A DNA stretch of 64,000 nucleotides. Source: JADLHS01 sp964594985 (GTDB lineage Bacteria > Verrucomicrobiota > Verrucomicrobiia > Limisphaerales > JADLHS01). Position numbers and translations under genes: made by a program. The number at the start of each line of letters is the position of its first letter. The first letter of the stretch is position 1. The notes below the pieces were generated by a model that ran no database searches, was not told the DNA's origin, and saw nothing but the letters and a program-made list of their open reading frames with translations. The DNA is taken from the NCBI GenBank assembly GCA_964594985.1, contig CAZQNQ010000004.1:124001-188000 (forward strand), in the 5' to 3' direction. Below are positions 28,301-36,664 of the stretch, piece by piece.

Positions 28301-28607
28301 TCACACGTTGACCATCAGCGGTCCCGCAGGTGTCGCCTTTGCCAATAATCTGGAGGTGGATGGCAGCATCACGGTAGTGCCTGGAACGGCCAGTTATCCG
28401 ACCAATATCTCCTTCAGCGTTACTGGCAACACGTTAAGCCTGACCTGGCCCGCAACCCATCTGGGTTGGTATGCGCAATCAAACTCCGTGAGTCTGGCCG
28501 ACTCGAACTATTGGTTTGACGTGCCTGATTCCCAGAATGGCACCAACCTGGACATTACGATCAATCCGGCGCAAACCAACGTCTTCTATCGCTTGCGTCA
28601 GCCTTGA
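25386..28607 (+). CDS. Giant secreted beta-strand-repeat (autotransporter-associated repeat) protein
   Basis: A long basic n-region and signal peptide (WFMLCFALAFGAQGA) precede about 950 residues of Gly/Thr/Asn/Ser-rich parallel beta-helix. Typical units are GANTYTGPTIITSNN, NDYSGATMISAGSIV and SYTGPTTVNGGSLRVLG. The last ~70 residues form a separate domain (LSLTWPATHLGWYAQSNSVS ... TNVFYRLRQP) shared in style with the ends of the two other repeat proteins in the window. No autotransporter barrel or PEP-CTERM anchor is visible. It is probably an extracellular or cell-surface adhesin/scaffold that binds polysaccharide (inference). The N-terminal 350 residues are closely duplicated in the protein at 32843. 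It is followed by a perfect terminator hairpin. Confidence 0.88.
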   Translation: MNTKVPRRIKSSPRFVRRVPRSAWFMLCFALAFGAQGASLTWDADTGTTGPQDGSGTWTTGAGGWWNGSANVNWTASDIPTFGAGTDGDYAITVGGAITCGTPFTFNNSGYVFSAASAQAITFGGTVAVASGKSATISTNVGLTRSAGAFTLNGPGTFNVSGPGSRFGSSSGSASTIGSGATVNVLNGGSLFCGNSIQVSGASGGATLNVNGGSVTVSAGALIVNSSGAGSSATVTLTNGGSITTAATTTGLRFGGTGGWAVFNLDGGTLTTAAVYENSAAVLSTNNFNGGTLKAISLTASNATFMTGLDCANVRNGGAFIDPNGQSITISQPLLHSVISGDNAIDGGLTVVGAGGTLNLKGANTYTGPTIITSNNVLGVVPPYSAFGSGVVVSNGGRLLVSVNASSSVLPPLTLDDGGGIKFDLGSYNPANALGITNASLIVSGTNVIDIVGGSIPVGDITLLAYTSKTGTSTFVLGTLPPGVAGTVTDTGSALVLNVTSPSGNIYTWSAGSGDWDFSTANWNAGTAIYSELQTALVVFPTTAAGAVNIPADVNPYSIAVTANSSGYSFGGAGSINGTTPFTKAGTSYITLTSSNDYSGATMISAGSIVAAADHALGGTTGGTTVALGSALALSGGVDYSAAEPLTITGPGVAGNHFFSGSGTQRGSLQSISGNNIWAGDIIITPDSNNRIGVQDGSQLTLTGNLTGSADGVNVIFRAGNTAGSDITISGVSNNWTGSTSIYGGGGATLHLGTNNALPKASLLVVGIGGIGGNTIFDLNGFNQETAGLGGDAVGIVTDNGPQPSTLTLNPTNNDQLFPGAIQDGASSVSIVKNGAWTEILSGVCSYTGPTTVNGGSLRVLGSLGATPVTVNTNASLDGTGTIDGPVTINPGGTLIAGGGSIGTLTINNNLTLAGNSVFKVDKSSAQPNDIVNVSGSLNNAGTGTVFVNNVGTDPLVPGDNFKFFSQAVGNGHTLTISGPAGVAFANNLEVDGSITVVPGTASYPTNISFSVTGNTLSLTWPATHLGWYAQSNSVSLADSNYWFDVPDSQNGTNLDITINPAQTNVFYRLRQP

Positions 28608-28650
28608 GACGATTGAACGGATTGCGTGCTTAAGAACGAACTCGCGGAGA

Positions 28651-28686
28651 GCCGGCCAACGGGTAATTGCGTTGGCCGGCTTTCAC
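28651..28686 (+). terminator. Perfect stem-loop after the first beta-strand-repeat gene
   Basis: GCCGGCCAAC (28651-28660) pairs perfectly with GTTGGCCGGC (28671-28680) around a 10-nt loop and is followed by TTTCAC. It lies 43 bp after the stop at 28607. The T-run is short, so termination may be partial. Its position argues against starting the next gene at the upstream GTG (28626). Confidence 0.65.
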
Positions 28687-28718
28687 ATTCGGATGGAACC
28701 GTGAAAGGGAAAATTGGA

Positions 28719-30488
28719 ATGATTGATTCAGGCACTGCCTTCGCTGGCGCGATGAACCGATTGGTGATCACGCTGATGTTGTGCTGCCGGGCCACTGCCG
28801 GAGCCGGGACAGTGGCCCCGGCGCAATCCGGACGCAGCGACAGCCAGATCGCCGTGGCGCGCATTGAGCAGATGCCGAATCTTCCCCAGCCGTTCAAAAT
28901 GCTGGATTGGAAACAACGGGCGCTTGCCTTCGATGCCATTGCTTTCGATACGAACAGCCACGGAAAGTTGCCGCCGCTAATCTGGATTGACCCGGCGCGG
29001 CGCAACTTTGATGAAGACGCCTTTGGGCTTTACACCTCCGCGTGGGAAAGCCGCGGCGGGCCGGATGCTCATGGTGGCGAGTATCATGAATCCATCAACA
29101 CCCTCGGGGCCGTGCTCGGGGCCTCGCTGGTCGGCATCAACAAGCGCGACCAGAACGGACGCGATTGGGTCGGCATGTGCCGGAATTATTTCAATGCCGC
29201 CAATGGCTGGAATATCGTGATGAATTTCACTTCCGGGCGGATGGCATCCTATGGCGGCGGTTACGGTAAGGACTTTTGGTATGACCTTTACCCGAACATT
29301 TTGTTTTACCAGCTCACTGACATTTATCCGCAAACCTCCGGGTTCAACGAAATTTTGCGGCAGAGCGCCAATCAGATGGAGCGCGCGGTCAAAGTTTTGA
29401 AAGATGCACCCCACGGTTTTCGCTACACGTCTTTTGACTTTGCCCAAATGCGGCCAATGCAGAATGAGAAGAATCCCGACTGGGTGGAACCTGACTGCGC
29501 CGCCGGTTTTGCATGGCTGCTTTATGCCGCCTATGAAAAATTCGGCGCGACCAATTACCTCGACTCCGCCGAGACGGCCATGCGGGCATTGCTGGCCGAA
29601 CAGCGAAATCCCTACTACGAAGTGTTGCTGCCGTTCGGGGCTTGCACCGCCGCCCGCATGAATGCGGAGTTGGGCCGCAATTACGACCTAGGGAAGCTCG
29701 TCAATTGGTGTTTTGCGGGTGACACGCCGGGACGAGGCGGTGACTGGGGGGCCGTGGTCGGGCGCTGGGGCGAATATGACATCTCCGGATTAATCGGCGC
29801 GCCGGACCGCGTCTTTTTCATGAACACCGCGGACACGGCCTCCGCGCTGGTGCCGCTGGTTCGCTATGACGCCCGGTTTGCGCGCGCCGTGGGCAAATGG
29901 ATGCTCAACGCCGCCAATGCTTCGCGCTTGTTCTATCCGGACGAGATTCCCGATCGTTATCAGGCGGCGCCTGAACTCAAATCGCTGGTGAAAAATGCCA
30001 TCGCCTATGAAGCCATGTCGCCCGACCGGCACGGTCAGCCCATTTTCGTGGAACGTGATGATTGGGGCCCCGACACCTGGGGGCCGACCAATTGTCAAAA
30101 AATTGCCAACTTCAGCCTCTATGGCACCGCGCACGTCGGCATTTTCGGCGGAATTATTTCCCGGACCAGCGATAAAAAAATCCTGCAACTGGATTGCCTC
30201 AAGACCGACTTTTTCCGCCCTAAAGCTTATCCGACCCACCTGATTTTCAACCCGTATCCCAAAAGCAAACAGGTGAAGATTTCAGTGGGCGACAAATCGG
30301 TGGATCTTTACGACCTCGTTTCACATGCGTTCGCCCAGCAGGCCGTCAAAGGACAGGTTTCGCTGAAGATTCCGGGTGACTCGGCCGTTGTCATCGTGCA
30401 GACGCCTCCCGGCGGCAAGATGACGCAGCAAGGCAGTCAGTTCATGGTGGATGGTGTAGTGGTAGATTATCAAAAACCCACGAATTGA
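28719..30488 (+). CDS. Secreted protein of unknown family, probable (alpha/alpha)-toroid glycan-active domain
   Basis: ATG 28719 has AAAGGGA 8 nt upstream and gives a signal-peptide-like N-terminus (NRLVITLMLCCRATAGAG); an earlier GTG would translate through the terminator hairpin. The mature protein (~580 residues) is rich in aromatic residues and helices: MPNLPQPFKMLDWKQ, LGAVLGASLVGINK, FWYDLYPNILFYQL, WVEPDCAAGFAWLLYAAYEK, YEVLLPFGACTAARMNAELG, RYDARFARAVGKWMLNAANA, TDFF....YPTHLIFNPY. I do not recognise a named family. The same domain forms the C-terminal half of the protein at 32843. Its place between a surface protein and GH130/MFS genes suggests a glycosidase or lyase that releases oligosaccharides outside the cytoplasm (inference). 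The stop is 2 nt before GH130. Confidence 0.8.
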   Translation: MIDSGTAFAGAMNRLVITLMLCCRATAGAGTVAPAQSGRSDSQIAVARIEQMPNLPQPFKMLDWKQRALAFDAIAFDTNSHGKLPPLIWIDPARRNFDEDAFGLYTSAWESRGGPDAHGGEYHESINTLGAVLGASLVGINKRDQNGRDWVGMCRNYFNAANGWNIVMNFTSGRMASYGGGYGKDFWYDLYPNILFYQLTDIYPQTSGFNEILRQSANQMERAVKVLKDAPHGFRYTSFDFAQMRPMQNEKNPDWVEPDCAAGFAWLLYAAYEKFGATNYLDSAETAMRALLAEQRNPYYEVLLPFGACTAARMNAELGRNYDLGKLVNWCFAGDTPGRGGDWGAVVGRWGEYDISGLIGAPDRVFFMNTADTASALVPLVRYDARFARAVGKWMLNAANASRLFYPDEIPDRYQAAPELKSLVKNAIAYEAMSPDRHGQPIFVERDDWGPDTWGPTNCQKIANFSLYGTAHVGIFGGIISRTSDKKILQLDCLKTDFFRPKAYPTHLIFNPYPKSKQVKISVGDKSVDLYDLVSHAFAQQAVKGQVSLKIPGDSAVVIVQTPPGGKMTQQGSQFMVDGVVVDYQKPTN

Positions 30489-30490
30489 AT

Positions 30491-31534
30491 ATGGCAGACC
30501 TGGCCAAACGTTTTCCGCAAAATCCGATTCTACGCCCGGCGGACGTGCGGCCCAGCATTCCTGGCATGAAGGTCGAGTGCCTGTTGAACCCGGGCGTCTT
30601 CCGCTACAACGGTGAAACGTGCCTGCTCCTTCGCGTGGCCGAGCGGCCGGAGCAAAAGGAAGGCAAGACGAGCTTCCCCATTTTCACCGAAACCGGCGCG
30701 TTGAAGATCATGGAGTTCGACAACGCTGATCCGAAACTGGATCGCAAGGATCCGCGCGTGTTCCGTTACGACGGCGAACATTATCTTTCCACGCTCTCGC
30801 ATTTGCGGCTGGTGCGCAGCACCGATGGCGCAACCTTCTCCGAGGGCGCATGGCCTCCGCTTTTCGGCCGGGGCGAACTGGAAACCTTCGGCATTGAAGA
30901 TTGCCGCGTGACTCAAATTGGCGACACCTACTACCTGACGTTCACGGAAGTCTCCGCGAATGGCGTGGGGGTCGGATTGCGCAGCACCAGGGACTGGCAG
31001 CGCATCGAATCACATGGAATGATTTTCCCGCCGCACAACAAGGATTGCGCCATTTTTGAGGAGAAGGTCGGGGGCAAATATTTTGCGCTGCACCGGCCAA
31101 GCAGTCCCGAAATCGGGGGCAACTACATCTGGCTGGCGGAATCGCCGGATTTGAAACACTGGGGCACACATCGTTGTCTCGCCCGCACTCGTCCAGGAAT
31201 GTGGGATGGTGCGCGGGTCGGTGCCGGTGCCGCCCCCATCCGCACCCCGGCTGGCTGGCTGGAGATTTATCATGGAGCGGACAATAACCACCGGTATTGC
31301 CTCGGCGTGCTGCTGCTCGATCTTGAGCAACCTTGGAAGGTGCTGGCCCGCTCGCGCGAACCGATCATGGAACCCACTGCGAAGTATGAACGCACCGGCT
31401 TCTTCGGCAATGTCGTCTTCACCAACGGACATCTGGTGGACGGCGACACGCTGACGCTTTACTACGGCGCGTCCGACAGCGTGATTTGCGGCGCGCATTT
31501 TTCCATCGCCGAAATCCTGGCCACCCTGGGCTGA
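30491..31534 (+). CDS. GH130 glycoside phosphorylase/hydrolase family protein
   Basis: This is a five-bladed beta-propeller of GH130 with no signal peptide, hence cytoplasmic. Family features include VECLLNPGVFRYNGETCLLL, KDPRVFRYDGEHYL, TFGIEDCRVTQIGDTYYLTF, YHGADNNHRYCLGVLLLD and TGFFGNVVFTNG. GH130 enzymes act on beta-mannosides, most by phosphorolysis to mannose-1-phosphate. The phosphate-binding residues that separate phosphorylase from hydrolase cannot be judged safely by eye. ATG 30491 lies 2 nt after the upstream stop; a TTG 6 bp earlier is the alternative. It is followed 4 nt later by the MFS gene, so import and cytoplasmic breakdown of a released disaccharide is a likely scheme. Confidence 0.9.
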   Translation: MADLAKRFPQNPILRPADVRPSIPGMKVECLLNPGVFRYNGETCLLLRVAERPEQKEGKTSFPIFTETGALKIMEFDNADPKLDRKDPRVFRYDGEHYLSTLSHLRLVRSTDGATFSEGAWPPLFGRGELETFGIEDCRVTQIGDTYYLTFTEVSANGVGVGLRSTRDWQRIESHGMIFPPHNKDCAIFEEKVGGKYFALHRPSSPEIGGNYIWLAESPDLKHWGTHRCLARTRPGMWDGARVGAGAAPIRTPAGWLEIYHGADNNHRYCLGVLLLDLEQPWKVLARSREPIMEPTAKYERTGFFGNVVFTNGHLVDGDTLTLYYGASDSVICGAHFSIAEILATLG

Positions 31535-31538
31535 TCCC

Positions 31539-32837
31539 ATGCAAAAGTTTTTCCACGAACTCCGGCATTTTAATTCGTATCCGCGCAACATGCGGATACT
31601 CGTGATCACCAATCTGGTGTATGGCCTGGTGATGCCGGTGATCGAAATGTTCATCGGCGCCTACGTCATGCGAAAATCCGACGACGTGAAAATGGTCGTC
31701 ATCTACCAGTTGGCGGTTTACACGGGAATCCCCTTCACCTTTCTGGTCAACGGCTGGCTGTTGCAACATGTCAGCGTCAAACGCCTCTATTCCGTCGGCA
31801 TGTTGTTGAGCGGCGTTTCCATGGTGGTCATGATGTCGCTGACCGAATTGAGCATGGTGGGATTGGGCGGGGCGGGGCTGTTGATGGGCATGTCTTTCGG
31901 ACTTTATTGGTCCAACCGCGATTTTTTGGCGTTATCCAGCACGACGGACGCGAATCGGAATTATTACTATGGACTGGAAACCTTCTTTGCCACCAACATC
32001 GGCATCATCATCCCGTTTCTGGTGGGCGCATTCATCGGCTGGTATGGCGGCGAGGTGGCGGGACAGGTGGATCGCGCATATCAAGTGGTCACAGTGCTGG
32101 TCTTCGCGATCACCATCATCGCTTCAATCATCGTCCATCAAGGCGAGTTCAAGAATCCGCCCCCGAGCCGGTTTCTCTATTTCCGTTATCACTGGATTTG
32201 GAACCGGATGCAATGGCTCGCCATGCTCAAGGGCCTCGCCCAAGGCTACATTGTCACGGCCCCGGCCATGCTGATCATGACGCATGTCGGGAAAGAAGGT
32301 TCGTTGGGCACAACTCTTTCGGTCGGGAGTGTGTTTGCCGCCATACTGCTTTACATTCTCGGCCGCACCACCAAGCCGCATCATCGCATTTATCTGTTTG
32401 CCCTCGGACTGTCGCTCTTTGCAGCGGGAGCATTGGCGAACGCTCTGCTTTACAACAAACTGGGCGTGCTGCTGTTTATGGTGTTGCTGGTGCTGGCGCG
32501 GCCCCTGGCTGACATCGCCTATTTCACGATTCAATTGCTCGTCATTGACACGGTATCTGCGATCGAAAAGCGCAACCAATACACCTATATTTTTGTTCAG
32601 GAATTTGGCTTTTACATCGGCCGGTTCGCCGGCTGCGGACTGTTCATCCTGCTGGCGACCCAGGTTTCCAACACGTTCGCCCTGCGCTACGCGTTGCTGA
32701 TTGTCGCGGGGCTGCAATTGCTTTCAGTCTTCGTGGCCGGAGGCATTTTGAAAGGCTGCGCGAAACAGCCGCCGGTTCATCCCGCGCCGGATGTGGAAAT
32801 TGCCGCCGCCGGAGGTTGCGAAAGAATAACAAACTAA
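31539..32837 (+). CDS. MFS family sugar transporter
   Basis: This polytopic inner-membrane protein has about 12 hydrophobic helices (for example FTFLVNGWLLQ, VGLGGAGLLMGMSFGLYW, ETFFATNIGIIIPFLVGAFI, YALLIVAGLQLLSVFVAGG). It has major-facilitator organisation with a cytoplasmic loop after helix 6 (HQGEFKNPPPSRFLYFRYHW). Substrate motifs are not diagnostic. The tight spacing behind GH130 (4 bp) indicates import of the disaccharide that GH130 splits (inference from context). No SusCD-type outer-membrane pair is present. The C-terminal ~25 residues are soluble and Ala/Pro-rich. Confidence 0.88.
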   Translation: MQKFFHELRHFNSYPRNMRILVITNLVYGLVMPVIEMFIGAYVMRKSDDVKMVVIYQLAVYTGIPFTFLVNGWLLQHVSVKRLYSVGMLLSGVSMVVMMSLTELSMVGLGGAGLLMGMSFGLYWSNRDFLALSSTTDANRNYYYGLETFFATNIGIIIPFLVGAFIGWYGGEVAGQVDRAYQVVTVLVFAITIIASIIVHQGEFKNPPPSRFLYFRYHWIWNRMQWLAMLKGLAQGYIVTAPAMLIMTHVGKEGSLGTTLSVGSVFAAILLYILGRTTKPHHRIYLFALGLSLFAAGALANALLYNKLGVLLFMVLLVLARPLADIAYFTIQLLVIDTVSAIEKRNQYTYIFVQEFGFYIGRFAGCGLFILLATQVSNTFALRYALLIVAGLQLLSVFVAGGILKGCAKQPPVHPAPDVEIAAAGGCERITN

Positions 32838-32842
32838 ACCGA

Positions 32843-35800
32843 ATGGATATAAACGCCCGCACCAGTCACAATTTGTCCGCCCACTTTGCGCTCCGCGCTG
32901 CGCGGGTCGCTTTTCTCTGGCTCTGCCTGATCTTCGGCTTTGGCGCTCATGGCGCCTCACTCACTTGGGATGCCGACCTCGGCACTGCCGGTGCTCAGGA
33001 CGGCGACAGCACTTGGACTGCTGGCACCGGGAGTTGGTGGGATGGTTCCGCCAATGTCAATTGGAACAATGCCCCGCCCGACATCGCCACTTTTGGGGCG
33101 GGAGCCGACGGCAACTATGCCATCACCGTCGGTAGCGCGATTACCTGCGGAACGCCGCTCACGTTTAACAATTCCGGATATGCTTTGAGCGCGGCGTCTG
33201 CCAAAGCAATCACCTTTGGCGGAACCGCGACCGTGGCCGCTGGAAAAATCGCCACCATCGGAAACCATGTTGAGCTGTCGCGCTCTGCCGGCGCATTTAC
33301 GCTGAATGGCCCCGGAACCCTGAATGTTTCCGGCCCCGGCAGTAAATTTGGATCTTCTTATGGCGGGGCGTCCGCGATTGGTGCCGGCGCCCGGGTCAAT
33401 GTGCAAAATGGCGGCACACTTTTTGGTGGCAGCAGCATCACGTTGAGCGGCATTACGGGCGGATCGGAGCTTTATGTGAACGGCGGTTCGGTGTCGGTGG
33501 GGGCGGCGCTCAACGGCAATCTGGTGGTGAACACCTCCGGCTCCGGCTCCGCCATCGTGACCGTAACGAATGGCGGAAGCATTGCCACTGAATCCACGAC
33601 GGGCGGGTTGCGTTTTGGCGGTTCAGGCGGCTGGGCGGTGGTCAATCTGGACGGCGGCATCCTCACGACGGCCCGGGTTTATGAAAACAGCGCAGCGGTT
33701 CTTTCCACCAACAATTTCAACGGCGGCACTTTGAGAGCCGTGAGCGGAACAAGTCAGGGCGCAACCTTCATGGTCGGTCTGGACCGCGCCAATATTCGCA
33801 ATGGTGGCGCTTGTATTGATCCCAATGGCGGGAACATCACCATCAGCCAGGATCTTTTGCACTCCGACATCAACGGTGACAACGCTGCCGATGGCGGCTT
33901 GGCGATTGTCGGCGCGGGCGGAACGTTGACTCTGACAGGGGCCAACACTTACACCGGCCCCACGACGATCTCCAGCAACAATGTTCTCAGCATCACTGCT
34001 CCCTACAACACGCTTGGTTCTGCGGTCGTGGTTTCCAATGGCGGACGGCTCAAGGTGACTTCAAGCCTTAACGCTTCCGTCTTGCCGCCAATCATTCTCA
34101 ACAACGGTGGCGGCATTGCGTTCGATCTTGGCAGCTACAATCCGGCAAACGCCCCGGGCATCACCAATGCCAACCTCTCCGTCTCGGGAACGGCTATCAT
34201 TGACATCGCCGGCAGTTCCATTCCGGTGATCAACGGCATCGTGATCCTCGCTTATACGAACAAGACGGGAACGAGCAGCTTTGTGCTGGGCTCCCTGCCG
34301 GTTGGCGTGGCCGCCACCGTGACGGACACGGGATCCAAGTTGTTGCTGAACTTGGTGGTATCCAATTCCAGCACGGTGCTGTCCCTTGCCGCCGGCAGCA
34401 ATCCATCAGCTTACGGTGATCGGTTGACTTTTCAGGCCACGATCAATCCGATTCCACTCGATGGCGAAATTGTCACCTTTTACGATGGAGCTACGGTGAT
34501 CGGCACGGAAATCACGGTCGGCGGCGTGGCCCGCTTCACCACCGCCGCCCTGGCGGTGGGTGCTCATTCCATCACGGCCAAGTATTGGGGAAATGCGTCC
34601 TATGCCGGCAGCACTTCGACTGCGCTGTCGCAAACGGTGATCGTGGCCGGCATCAGCCGCGTTGCCGGGATGCCCAATATCCCCACCCCATTTTTGATGC
34701 GCGACTGGAAAGTTGTGGCCACCAATTACGATGCCTTTGTTTTCAATTACGGTCTGACCGGGACTTATCTGCCGCTGATAAAAAACAACACCCAAAACCC
34801 GAACTTCAATTTGACGTGGTTCGGTCTGCCGAGCTATGTCGGAACCGCCAATTACTCCGAGCCGGAGGCCATTAATGGCATGGCGGCGGTCCTGGGCGCT
34901 TCCTTGGTGGGCATTGATAAAAGCAACCAGGACGGACGGAACTTTGTCCGCATGATGAGCCAGTATTTCAATCACAGCGACGGGGTGAATGTTCTGTTCA
35001 ACAATTCGCGGGCGACTGTTTCCGACTTCTGGTATCAGCTTTTTCCGCACATTCTTTTTGCGGGCTTGGTGGACCGTTATCCGGACACGGCGGCGTTGTT
35101 CACCGCTTACAGCGCTGGCGGCGGCAGCACGACGATGAACGACATTTTTTTCACGGTCGCTCAAAAATGGCATGTCGCCTGCCAGCAAATGGGCGGCACT
35201 TCCAACACCGCGCCGAACTTCATTTGGAACGGTTACAATTTTAAAACGGCCCAGCCCTTTGCCGGGTCCTGGGTTGAACCCGAAGGCGCGGCCGGCGTGG
35301 CCTGGCTCGAATACATGGCGTGGCGGAAATTTGGCCAGACCAACGCCAACTTTCTTCAGGCGGCCGATTGGAGCCTCCAGTTCATGCAAAACTCCGGCTC
35401 CAATATCCTGTATGAAGTGCTGCTTCCGTATGGCACGCTGGCCGCCGCCCGCATGAACGCTGAACTCGGACGCAGCTACGATGTGAACCGTTTCTTGAAC
35501 TGGTGCTTTAATGGCGGCAGTTACTGTCGTTCCGATTGGGGCGTCATATCCGATACGTGGGGTGGCAGCAGCGTCCTAGGTCTCGTCGGCAGCCTCACCG
35601 ATGGCGGCGGTTACGCCTTTGCCATGAACACCTTTGAATGGGCCGGCGCCCTGGCCCCCGTGGCCCGATACGACCAGCGCTTCGCCCACGATCTCGGTAA
35701 ATGGCTGCTCAATGTTGCGAACAATTCGCGCCTGTTCTACTCCCCTTATGTGGCTCCCAGCCACCAGTCCAGCGCCAACTGGCTCAATGGCACCAACGAT

Positions 35801-36664
35801 TTTATTGCCTACGAAGGCCTGCGGAAATCCTGGAACGGAACCAATCTCTATGCCACCGGCGATGCTCTTCGTAATGGCTGGAGCGGCACGGATTACGCGC
35901 TCTACGGCGGTTCGCACGTTGGCCTGTTGGCGGCACTCGTCGGCCGCACCAGCGACGACAAGATTCTTCAACTCGATCTGCTCGCGACGGATTTTTTTAA
36001 GGATGCCGCCTATCCCACCTACCTGATTTACAACCCTTACACGACCAGCACCAACTTCAGCACCAGTTTTGGAACAGGGACGAATGATCTTCTGGACATC
36101 ACCGGTGAAAAGTTTCTGGCGACCAATGTAACAGGGGCTGTGAGCCTGACCCTCCCTGCGGACTCTGCAATCGTAGTAGTTGTCATTCCTTCGGATGCCG
36201 CCGTGGGAACACAAGCTGGACGGATGTTCGCGAATGGTCGAATCGTAAATTACCGATACACTGGTCTGGATACCGACGGTGACGGACTCCCGGATTGGTG
36301 GGAAAGCCGGTATTACAGCAACATCACCAATGCCTCCCCGACGGCGGTTACCGCCAGTGGTAGAAATAATTTGAGTTGCTATCAGTTGGGGGTGAATCCT
36401 TTTGCCACCAACGTCCTCAACCTGCGGATTTCCATTCAATCTGACACCGGCTATCCGCAACTGACATGGCCCACCATTGGCGGGAAAACCTACCGGGTTG
36501 CCATGACAAACCGGTTGGGCTGGACAAATAATTGGCCAACGATTTATGTCGTTACAGAAACCAACGCTCAAGTGGGAATGCCGGGAACCCAGTCCTATAC
36601 TGATTCATTGAGCGTATTTAACTCAACATCATCGAATCGTTTCTATCGGGTTCAACTGCAATAG
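32843..36664 (+). CDS. Fusion: beta-strand repeats + Ig-like domain + unknown toroid domain + C-terminal domain
   Basis: The layout is modular. First come a signal peptide (VAFLWLCLIFGFGAHGA) and ~500 residues of beta-strand repeats near-identical in plan to the 25386 protein (ASLTWDAD.GT.G.QDG). A Big_3-type Ig-like domain follows (YGDRLTFQATINPIPLDGEI ... AYGAHSI-like AVGAHSITAKYWGN). Next is the full unknown domain also found alone at 28719 (MPNIPTPFLMRDWK, LGASLVGIDK, FWYQLFPHILFAGL, YEVLLPYGTLAAARMNAELG). A TSP3-like calcium motif DTDGDGLPDWWE and a terminal domain ending in RFYRVQLQ close the protein. ATG 32843 is preferred over an upstream TTG inside the MFS gene. It is probably a surface-displayed enzyme. 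It starts 5 bp after the MFS stop, the last gene of the operon. Confidence 0.88.
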   Translation: MDINARTSHNLSAHFALRAARVAFLWLCLIFGFGAHGASLTWDADLGTAGAQDGDSTWTAGTGSWWDGSANVNWNNAPPDIATFGAGADGNYAITVGSAITCGTPLTFNNSGYALSAASAKAITFGGTATVAAGKIATIGNHVELSRSAGAFTLNGPGTLNVSGPGSKFGSSYGGASAIGAGARVNVQNGGTLFGGSSITLSGITGGSELYVNGGSVSVGAALNGNLVVNTSGSGSAIVTVTNGGSIATESTTGGLRFGGSGGWAVVNLDGGILTTARVYENSAAVLSTNNFNGGTLRAVSGTSQGATFMVGLDRANIRNGGACIDPNGGNITISQDLLHSDINGDNAADGGLAIVGAGGTLTLTGANTYTGPTTISSNNVLSITAPYNTLGSAVVVSNGGRLKVTSSLNASVLPPIILNNGGGIAFDLGSYNPANAPGITNANLSVSGTAIIDIAGSSIPVINGIVILAYTNKTGTSSFVLGSLPVGVAATVTDTGSKLLLNLVVSNSSTVLSLAAGSNPSAYGDRLTFQATINPIPLDGEIVTFYDGATVIGTEITVGGVARFTTAALAVGAHSITAKYWGNASYAGSTSTALSQTVIVAGISRVAGMPNIPTPFLMRDWKVVATNYDAFVFNYGLTGTYLPLIKNNTQNPNFNLTWFGLPSYVGTANYSEPEAINGMAAVLGASLVGIDKSNQDGRNFVRMMSQYFNHSDGVNVLFNNSRATVSDFWYQLFPHILFAGLVDRYPDTAALFTAYSAGGGSTTMNDIFFTVAQKWHVACQQMGGTSNTAPNFIWNGYNFKTAQPFAGSWVEPEGAAGVAWLEYMAWRKFGQTNANFLQAADWSLQFMQNSGSNILYEVLLPYGTLAAARMNAELGRSYDVNRFLNWCFNGGSYCRSDWGVISDTWGGSSVLGLVGSLTDGGGYAFAMNTFEWAGALAPVARYDQRFAHDLGKWLLNVANNSRLFYSPYVAPSHQSSANWLNGTNDFIAYEGLRKSWNGTNLYATGDALRNGWSGTDYALYGGSHVGLLAALVGRTSDDKILQLDLLATDFFKDAAYPTYLIYNPYTTSTNFSTSFGTGTNDLLDITGEKFLATNVTGAVSLTLPADSAIVVVVIPSDAAVGTQAGRMFANGRIVNYRYTGLDTDGDGLPDWWESRYYSNITNASPTAVTASGRNNLSCYQLGVNPFATNVLNLRISIQSDTGYPQLTWPTIGGKTYRVAMTNRLGWTNNWPTIYVVTETNAQVGMPGTQSYTDSLSVFNSTSSNRFYRVQLQ

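Noticed and set aside
34406..36571. Long minus-strand ORFs opposite the fusion protein gene
   Set aside because: Shadows of Gly/Thr/Asn-rich repeat and toroid coding sequence; composition is non-protein-like.
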